Part shown: one piece after another, positions 14,745-18,665 of the stretch
Position numbering within the stretch: the first letter of the stretch is position 1
How the letters are laid out: every line of letters begins with the position of its first letter
From: JACRPI01 sp964385055
GTDB lineage: Archaea > Nanobdellota > Nanobdellia > Woesearchaeales > DSVV01
Assembly: GCA_964385055.1 (NCBI GenBank)
Contig: CAYLMH010000029.1
Span: 1-18,665, forward strand
DNA length: 18,665 bases
Direction: 5' to 3'
The notes under the pieces: model-generated
Told to the model about the DNA's origin: nothing
Database searches by the model: none
What the model saw: the letters and a program-made list of their open reading frames with translations, nothing else
Translations under genes and position numbers: made by a program

Positions 14745-14882
14745 ATGTATATTGGTAGCAAAGAGATGTGCACCAATATGGTTCAACGGCAACAAGTGTA
14801 CTCAAAAAACAAAGACAACAGTGAAACAGGTGGTATGATTGGACATAGAACGATTAAAAAAATTGAATGCATTGGCAGGTGA
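14745..14882 (+). CDS. Possible 45-residue leader peptide overlapping the downstream gene
   Basis: The first ATG after the TATA box opens a 45-codon frame (begins MYIGSKEMCTNMVQ) that runs 44 nt into the downstream gene in a different frame before a TGA. It contains the GGTGG that acts as ribosome binding site for the TTG at 14839. It may be a translated leader that couples to the next gene, or evidence that the main protein normally starts here and a +1 shift separates the two frames. No family recognised. Confidence 0.35.
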   Translation: MYIGSKEMCTNMVQRQQVYSKNKDNSETGGMIGHRTIKKIECIGR

Positions 14883-15453
14883 ATTAAAACATCAAGGAAT
14901 CGCGAACAATCATGAAGATGCTGCATTTTTGGCAGTAACAATGGTGGGCGAGAGTGAAGAACAAGCATTGTCTGACATGCATATTAATGATGATCAATCC
15001 TTAGTTATCCGAGAAATTATCAAAGACAAACCACAAGTCAAACATGAAGAACACGTTGAAGAAATAAAACAAGAACAAACAACGTTACAAGCACAGCCAA
15101 GTGAAGATGTTGCAAAACAAATTCAACAGTCCATGAAAAATGTCATGACACGTGATGAAACGCAGGCGATCATGCAAAATTTCGCGACGCAAATTGTAAA
15201 TGAGTTTAATGCGTTGCAACAAAAAATCGAACAAAGCAACGCACAACTTGCAAAACTTGCACAACAAATAAGCGGATTATCACTTTTACAGCAAAGACCA
15301 ACGCAAGAAGTTCCTGTGCAAAGGACAATTCAAGATACACAACCAACGCAGCCAGCAGCGCAACCACAATCTGCTGGTAATCCTCGCACAGGAAGCTTTG
15401 CTGCAAATGATGTCGCGATTGAAAAAATGTTTTACTTTGGAGCAAAAAGATAA
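14839..15453 (+). CDS. Unknown Gln-rich coiled-coil protein
   Basis: A 204-residue protein started by TTG at 14839. An in-frame TGA lies directly upstream at 14836-14838, so the gene cannot be longer in this frame; AGGTGG at 14828-14833 is a suitable ribosome binding site. The N-terminal 50 residues look like a small helical domain; about 90-150 is a Gln-rich heptad-like coiled coil (MQNFATQIVNEFNALQQKIE); then a Pro/Gln/Thr-rich linker and a short conserved-looking tail (IEKMFYFGAKR). No membrane segment or catalytic motif. A scaffold or oligomeric role is plausible, but no family is recognised. Confidence 0.75.
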   Translation: MDIERLKKLNALAGELKHQGIANNHEDAAFLAVTMVGESEEQALSDMHINDDQSLVIREIIKDKPQVKHEEHVEEIKQEQTTLQAQPSEDVAKQIQQSMKNVMTRDETQAIMQNFATQIVNEFNALQQKIEQSNAQLAKLAQQISGLSLLQQRPTQEVPVQRTIQDTQPTQPAAQPQSAGNPRTGSFAANDVAIEKMFYFGAKR

Positions 15454-15461
15454 ATTATAAC
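15452..15461 (+). promoter_or_regulatory. Possible TATA box for the structured non-coding region
   Basis: AAATTATAAC overlaps the stop of the coiled-coil gene and would start transcription near 15480-15485, just before the first strong hairpin (15496). It is weaker than the other TATA boxes in this window. Confidence 0.3.
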
Positions 15462-15495
15462 AAAAAAATAAACAACATAAAATTCAGATTACTGA

Positions 15496-15554
15496 GATAA
15501 GAACACTGTGTCATGCAGTGTGTTTGTATAAGAGACTTATCCAATAAAATATTG
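15496..15554 (+). ncRNA. Two adjacent hairpins at the 5' side of the structured region
   Basis: GATAAG (15496-15501) pairs with CTTATC (15536-15541) and encloses ACACTG/CAGTGT (15503-15508 with 15516-15521). It is followed without gap by CAATA/TATTG (15542-15546 with 15550-15554). Between 15555 and 15777 another hairpin stands out: TAAGATTTTT with AAAAAGTCTTA (15639-15662). No convincing gene is seen here. Confidence 0.4.
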
Positions 15555-15777
15555 TCGGAAAAAAGATGATGTTTTGTCAGGATGGAGGCACCAAAAATGC
15601 AAAGCTCGAATACAAAAATTGTGTGCAAGCAATGACAGTAAGATTTTTACCAAAAAGTCTTATCGAACAGAAAAACGGCAAAGAGAAGAACACCAGTTCA
15701 GCCAAGAATAATTGTTCTTTTCTTTATGTTTTATTTGTTCTGAATTGTTTGGCACGGCTCAGTAAAATAAAAACCAA

Positions 15778-16193
15778 AATTGAGTAGTAGGCATGGATAA
15801 TGTTGTTCATGCAACAAGGAATGTTGTGAAACAGAAAAATATGTTTCCAAGATTCATTGGTCATCCTGTGTTTATCGAGAGAGAATACAGTGATGGTGTT
15901 TGAGACCAGGTATGTTCGATTGTTTTATTGCAAAGAACATAGTGTCTGTAGCTCAAGCATAAATGGCAGGAAAATGGACGTGGTGTCCCAGTTAAGGTAA
16001 GCAGTTATGGATGAAAACATAATTGCCGTATGTGAAATGCGTATGCAGAGACTGTTTATGAGAGCTTACAAGCTTGTAGACGGAATGCGCAGATGCAGGA
16101 CATATATGAAACTATGAAAAAAACTATATTGACCCGCGTTCAGGAAAGAAACTGCTCAAGAACAGCAGAGTCTGTTGCCTACTAATCTCAATT
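15778..16193 (+). ncRNA. Candidate large structured RNA, about 416 nt, closed by a 16-bp helix
   Basis: The ends pair over 16 bp: AATTGAGTAGTAGGCA (15778-15793) with TGCCTACTA plus CTCAATT (16176-16193), all Watson-Crick with a single 2-nt bulge, across 382 nt. Inside, successive local stems fill most of the length: TGTTG/CAACA (15801-15816), GAAACA/TGTTTC (15828-15847), CATCCTGT/ACAG-GATG (15862-15895), TTGAG/CTCAA enclosing TATGTTC/GAACATA (15900-15956), GGAC/GTCC (15976-15988), GCAGTTATG/CATAATTGC (16001-16026), CTGTTTA/TAGACGG (16052-16083), AATGCG/CGCGTT (16084-16140) and CTGCT/AGCAG (16152-16168). No convincing open frame spans it. RNase P and SRP RNA signature sequences were looked for and not seen. 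Class unknown. Confidence 0.6.
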
Positions 16194-16208
16194 CCTTTCA
16201 TCATAGTC

Positions 16209-16232
16209 CATGAGTCGACTCATGCTTTTTTT
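16209..16232 (+). terminator. Palindrome plus T-tract after the structured RNA
   Basis: The perfect palindrome CATGAGTCGACTCATG (stem CATGAG, loop TCGA) is followed directly by C and seven T. It lies 16 nt after the closing helix of the RNA candidate and would be a natural end for its transcript. Confidence 0.55.
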
Positions 16233-16298
16233 AGCATAAAGAAAGCAATCACAAAATTTGTCATGAACCACCATATCATCATATCATGAATTGTTAGT

Positions 16299-16403
16299 TG
16301 GGTTGGTGTCCATCAAAAGTTCAACCCCTGTTGAATCAGTGAGTGAACACCAGTCATAAGGAACTATGGGTCTCCACAAGGAGGGCATAGTTCCTACTTT
16401 TTC
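16299..16403 (+). ncRNA. Second small structured RNA candidate ending in a terminator hairpin
   Basis: TGGTGT (16304-16309) pairs with ACACCA (16347-16352) around an inner hairpin TTCAAC/GTTGAA (16320-16335). A 10-bp stem AGGAACTATG/CATAGTTCCT (16359-16368 with 16386-16395) follows, topped by CTCC/GGAG with an ACAA loop, and then ACTTTTTC. The last hairpin with its T-run looks like an intrinsic terminator. It may be separate from, or the 3' domain of, the upstream RNA. Confidence 0.5.
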
Positions 16404-16464
16404 TTATAATTCTTAGTCGAAGTTCTAACCTCTTTTCTATGAAATTCTATTTTAATGAAAAAAT

Positions 16465-16610
16465 AAATAATAAAAGAATAGGGATTCTCAAGGACTGTCA
16501 GGCGATTCAAATAAAGTAAAAGCAAATGTTTGCTTAATTACAAAAGAAAAAACACGCACCAGCAAAAGTAAAAATGTCAGGGGGACCCATTGCAGCAGCA
16601 ATGGGGTCTT
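16465..16610 (+). repeat. Dispersed hairpin-ended element, copy 2 (short form)
   Basis: The 5' part (ATAGGGATTC, AGGACTGTC, GGCGATTCAA) and the 3' part (ACACGCACCAGCAAAA, TGTCAGGGGGACCC and the AGCA-loop hairpin) match copy 1 in order; the two internal hairpins of copy 1 are absent. It is followed by T-rich DNA. Orientation is opposite to copy 1, and it ends about 100 bp before the second surface-protein gene. Confidence 0.8.
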
Positions 16611-16679
16611 ATCTAATTTTTATGTAATCAATGTATCTTATTCTAAATCAGCTCCAAAAAACCCTCAAATAAAACCTAA

Positions 16680-16690
16680 CCTTTAAAAAT
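16680..16690 (+). promoter_or_regulatory. TATA-like element of the second surface-protein gene
   Basis: CTTTAAAAATA is centred about 40 nt before the ATG at 16726, leaving a leader of about 13 nt that holds GTGGGGG (16713-16719), the same G-rich stretch seen before the large surface-protein gene. Confidence 0.5.
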
Positions 16691-16725
16691 ACCTTTTCAT
16701 TACCTTCTCGTAGTGGGGGATTACT

Positions 16726-17814
16726 ATGAATAAAGGATTACTATTTGCAGTGAGTATGTTGATTTCAGCACTTTTCTTGCCGGCTGTTTTTGCAGCAGGT
16801 CTTGGTTTTAGCGACATTGATGTTGAAATTGATGGGGAGAGCGACGATGATGTTGACGCGTCAGGCGGATCATTTGAAGCAGCGCCAGATGACAACATTG
16901 ATCTCACTGTAGAAGTTCAAAATACATTCTCCACAGGAACAACAGATCATGAAATACGAAGTATTGATATTATGATTGAGTTAAACTCTTTCTGTCCGCA
17001 GAATAGTGATGATGAGATAGACGAAGAAATACGAATTGACAATCTTGATCCTGGCGCAGATGACAGCGCAACGTTCCGCTTTACTATTCCAGACTGTGCA
17101 GAAGAAGATAATTTTGATCTGGACATTCGTGTCGAGGGAAAAGATGAAGATGGCACAGAGTATACAATCGATGAAACAATCATTATCAGCGTCGACAAAA
17201 AGCCTTCTGAAGTAACACTTGATTTATTTCAGCCAGAACCACAAGTGCTTGATTGCGAAGACAGAACATTCAGTATTGCAGTCGAAGCGCACAACATTGG
17301 TTCTTTGGATGAAGATGCAGGCTTGCTTATTATCAACGATGATCTAGGCATCAACCGTTTTGAGTTCATGGATTTACGAACAGGAAGCTGGACAGATGAA
17401 GACACAATGTTTGAAAAAACATACACGTTTATTGTTGATGAAGATGTTGAAGCAGGAGACTATGACATTCGCGCAGAAGTAGAGTATAACAATAATAATG
17501 ATGAAATCAAAAGATTCCAGACAGTAACTGTTCCTGAGTGTTCTACAACAGCAGATGCCGAAAACGCAGACGATGAAGCAGCTGAAGAAGAAGCAGATGA
17601 AAATGCTGCTGAAGAAACAGAAGAATCTGAAGCGCAAGAAGAACCTGCACAAGAAACAACTTCAACAACAGTGACTATTCCAGCAACTGAAGAAAGCGAA
17701 GAAACAGAAGCAAATGGATCTTCTTCTTTGTCCATTCCATTGTTGGCAGGAGCATTAGCAGTAGGATTGTTTATCCTCTTTGCAATGATTATGATGCTTG
17801 TGAAAAAGAAGTAA
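16726..17814 (+). CDS. Membrane-anchored acidic surface protein with CARDB-like domains
   Basis: A 362-residue very acidic protein. Residues 1-24 are a Sec signal peptide (LLFAVSMLISALFLPAVFAA). Two beta-sandwich domains of CARDB/NEW3 type follow (about 25-155 and 158-275), then an Ala/Glu/Thr-rich flexible linker (about 278-330), one transmembrane helix (about 337-357) and a KKK stop-transfer end. The segment DLRTGSWTDED...VEAGDYDIR matches DIRTGDADEF...VPPGVYDVR in the C-terminal domain of the 6781 protein, so the two share a domain family. Cysteines in the two domains (CPQN/DCAEE, DCEDR/ECST) could form disulfides. It is probably an outward-facing cell-surface protein; partners unknown. 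Confidence 0.88.
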   Translation: MNKGLLFAVSMLISALFLPAVFAAGLGFSDIDVEIDGESDDDVDASGGSFEAAPDDNIDLTVEVQNTFSTGTTDHEIRSIDIMIELNSFCPQNSDDEIDEEIRIDNLDPGADDSATFRFTIPDCAEEDNFDLDIRVEGKDEDGTEYTIDETIIISVDKKPSEVTLDLFQPEPQVLDCEDRTFSIAVEAHNIGSLDEDAGLLIINDDLGINRFEFMDLRTGSWTDEDTMFEKTYTFIVDEDVEAGDYDIRAEVEYNNNNDEIKRFQTVTVPECSTTADAENADDEAAEEEADENAAEETEESEAQEEPAQETTSTTVTIPATEESEETEANGSSSLSIPLLAGALAVGLFILFAMIMMLVKKK

Positions 17815-17860
17815 TTATATTTTGTTTTTCAATTTTTTTAGATTTTATCTTTTCTATACC
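17815..17860 (+). terminator. T-rich terminator after the second surface protein
   Basis: T-runs (TTTTGTTTTTC, TTTTTTT) follow the TAA directly, with no hairpin, as after the large surface-protein gene. Confidence 0.5.
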
Positions 17861-17864
17861 TTTT

Positions 17865-18461
17865 CTATTTATTCCCTTTTTCCATTTCTGTTTTCAACCT
17901 ATCAATCCTCTCCACGTTTCGTTTCATTTTCTCGTTTGCGTCAGCAACAAAGTGAGAAATGCCTTCTAAAGTAATCAAAAGCGTTCCATCTTTCGCAACA
18001 GGAGCGTCCAAGCGATCATTGCCGATAATCTCCACAACAATGCGCTCGCCCAGCGAAATTGCGCCGCTGTGTTTTAATCCAGCAGTGTTGCATAGCAATA
18101 ATAACCGCTGCGCAGCGTCTAAATCCTTGCAAACGATGTGTAAAATAAGCGGTTCAAATCGAAAAAAAACAATGCCTGAAGAAATAGTATTCATTGATTT
18201 TAGTTTCTCACTAACTTCAGAAAGTAGAACTTCTTGATGGCTGACCAAAATCCATTCAGTTTCATTTTTCTTTCTGTCAGGAGAAGTGGCGTAGAGCAAA
18301 ATCCTGCCAGAGCATGAGCTTGTTGTATAGTAAGACGGATGTTTATTTATGACCGCAACGAGTTCTTTAATCTCTGCGTCAATGAATCCTTTTTTTGATT
18401 TATCGCGAAGTCCAGATTCCAGTTCTGCGAGATATTTTTGTTTCTGTTTGTCGAAAGTCAT
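17865..18461 (-). CDS. taw3: Taw3/TYW3, tRNA wybutosine-pathway methyltransferase
   Basis: A 198-residue protein. Recognisable blocks are the N-terminal helix FDKQKQKYLAELE, the SSCSGRI motif (after YYTT) and LKHSGAISLGERIVVEI, all characteristic of the TYW3 family. The family methylates the N4 position of the tricyclic base during wybutosine synthesis at G37 of tRNA-Phe. Length is normal. An upstream ATG at 18500 would add 13 hydrophobic residues not usual for the family; the ATG at 18461 (MTFDKQ) is preferred and has a TATA-like AAATTTAAG about 30 nt away. The gene stands alone and no other wybutosine gene is in the window. Confidence 0.9.
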   Translation of the reverse strand: MTFDKQKQKYLAELESGLRDKSKKGFIDAEIKELVAVINKHPSYYTTSSCSGRILLYATSPDRKKNETEWILVSHQEVLLSEVSEKLKSMNTISSGIVFFRFEPLILHIVCKDLDAAQRLLLLCNTAGLKHSGAISLGERIVVEIIGNDRLDAPVAKDGTLLITLEGISHFVADANEKMKRNVERIDRLKTEMEKGNK

Positions 18462-18540
18462 GGAATAAAAGAATAGGAGAGCATTCTTAAATTTTAACAT
18501 TAATTTGCCAATCTTACAAAAATAATCGCCTTACACAAAA

Positions 18541-18615
18541 TAGAATCGCCCAGCAAAAAAAACACGCACCAACAACATCAAATGTCAGGGGGACCCATTG
18601 CGTGAGCAATGGGGG
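18541..18615 (+). repeat. Dispersed hairpin-ended element, copy 3 (3' part only)
   Basis: Only the 3' part is conserved: AACACGCACCA, AAATGTCAGGGGGACCCATTGC and the hairpin. The loop is GTGA here instead of AGCA while the CCATTGC/GCAATGG stem is unchanged; T-rich DNA follows. Upstream it has two direct AATCGCC motifs (18524-18530, 18544-18550), related to the GGCGATT motif of copies 1 and 2. It lies about 80 bp upstream of taw3, in the opposite direction. Confidence 0.75.
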
Positions 18616-18665
18616 TTTATTTATTATTTAAAGTAAAAATATCTTAAAAAGTAAATGTCGATAAA

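Noticed and set aside
15566..15787. 73-residue frame inside the structured non-coding region
   Set aside because: Composition is unlike a protein, no ribosome binding site is visible, and the sequence is better explained by hairpins.
15903..15990. tRNA-like stretch (TAGCTCAAGCATAAATGGCA) resembling a D arm
   Set aside because: No matching T arm, anticodon arm or acceptor stem can be built around it; the bases pair better in the local RNA stems.
15778..16193. RNase P RNA or SRP RNA as identity of the large structured RNA
   Set aside because: The conserved P4 segments of RNase P RNA and the GGAAG/AGCA helix 8 signature of SRP RNA were not found by eye. A divergent member cannot be fully excluded without a covariance search.

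Overview
The window looks archaeal and AT-rich, most likely a DPANN-type genome of the Woesearchaeota/Pacearchaeota kind; that placement is inference from gene content and signals. The signals are typical archaeal TATA boxes about 25-30 nt upstream of start codons. Several first genes are apparently leaderless, while genes inside operons use GGTG-type ribosome binding sites. Content includes an Lhr helicase, a Taw3 wybutosine enzyme, an archaeal RelE toxin module and large Ig-domain surface proteins. No rRNA or tRNA gene was recognised.

Layout. 1-223: tail of an unrecognised gene on +. 198-2804 (-): Lhr-family helicase. 2884-4231: a 1.3 kb insert carrying a two-gene nucleotidyltransferase module. 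It lies between a 90-bp remnant of an rlmH 3' end, still followed by a terminator hairpin, and the intact rlmH. 4232-6472 (-): a probable operon of nth (endonuclease III), a small membrane protein, a VIT1/CCC1-type metal transporter and rlmH. 6781-11097 (+): a secreted 1438-residue protein made of about 13 Ig-like domains, one PKD domain and a C-terminal CARDB-like domain. 11465-12443 (-): wHTH antitoxin, RelE toxin and membrane-anchored OB-fold protein, with an operator-like inverted repeat over the antitoxin start. 12649-13446 (+): unknown protein. 13448-14585 (-): an overlapping three-gene operon of two lipoproteins and a small membrane protein. 14839-15453 (+): unknown coiled-coil protein. 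15454-16410: about 950 bp without a convincing gene but dense in hairpins, including a roughly 416-nt region closed by a 16-bp long-range helix. 16726-17814 (+): a second surface protein with a C-terminal membrane anchor. 17865-18461 (-): taw3.

Three copies of a dispersed intergenic element end in the same T-rich-flanked hairpin. Copies 1 and 2 are inverted and bracket a 5.4 kb accessory segment.

The points most worth following are: (1) the integration scar at the 3' end of rlmH, which has the same layout as SCC element insertion at rlmH/orfX in staphylococci; (2) the large structured RNA candidate; (3) the modular hairpin-ended repeat family; and (4) a 243-bp perfect repeat inside the surface protein gene.
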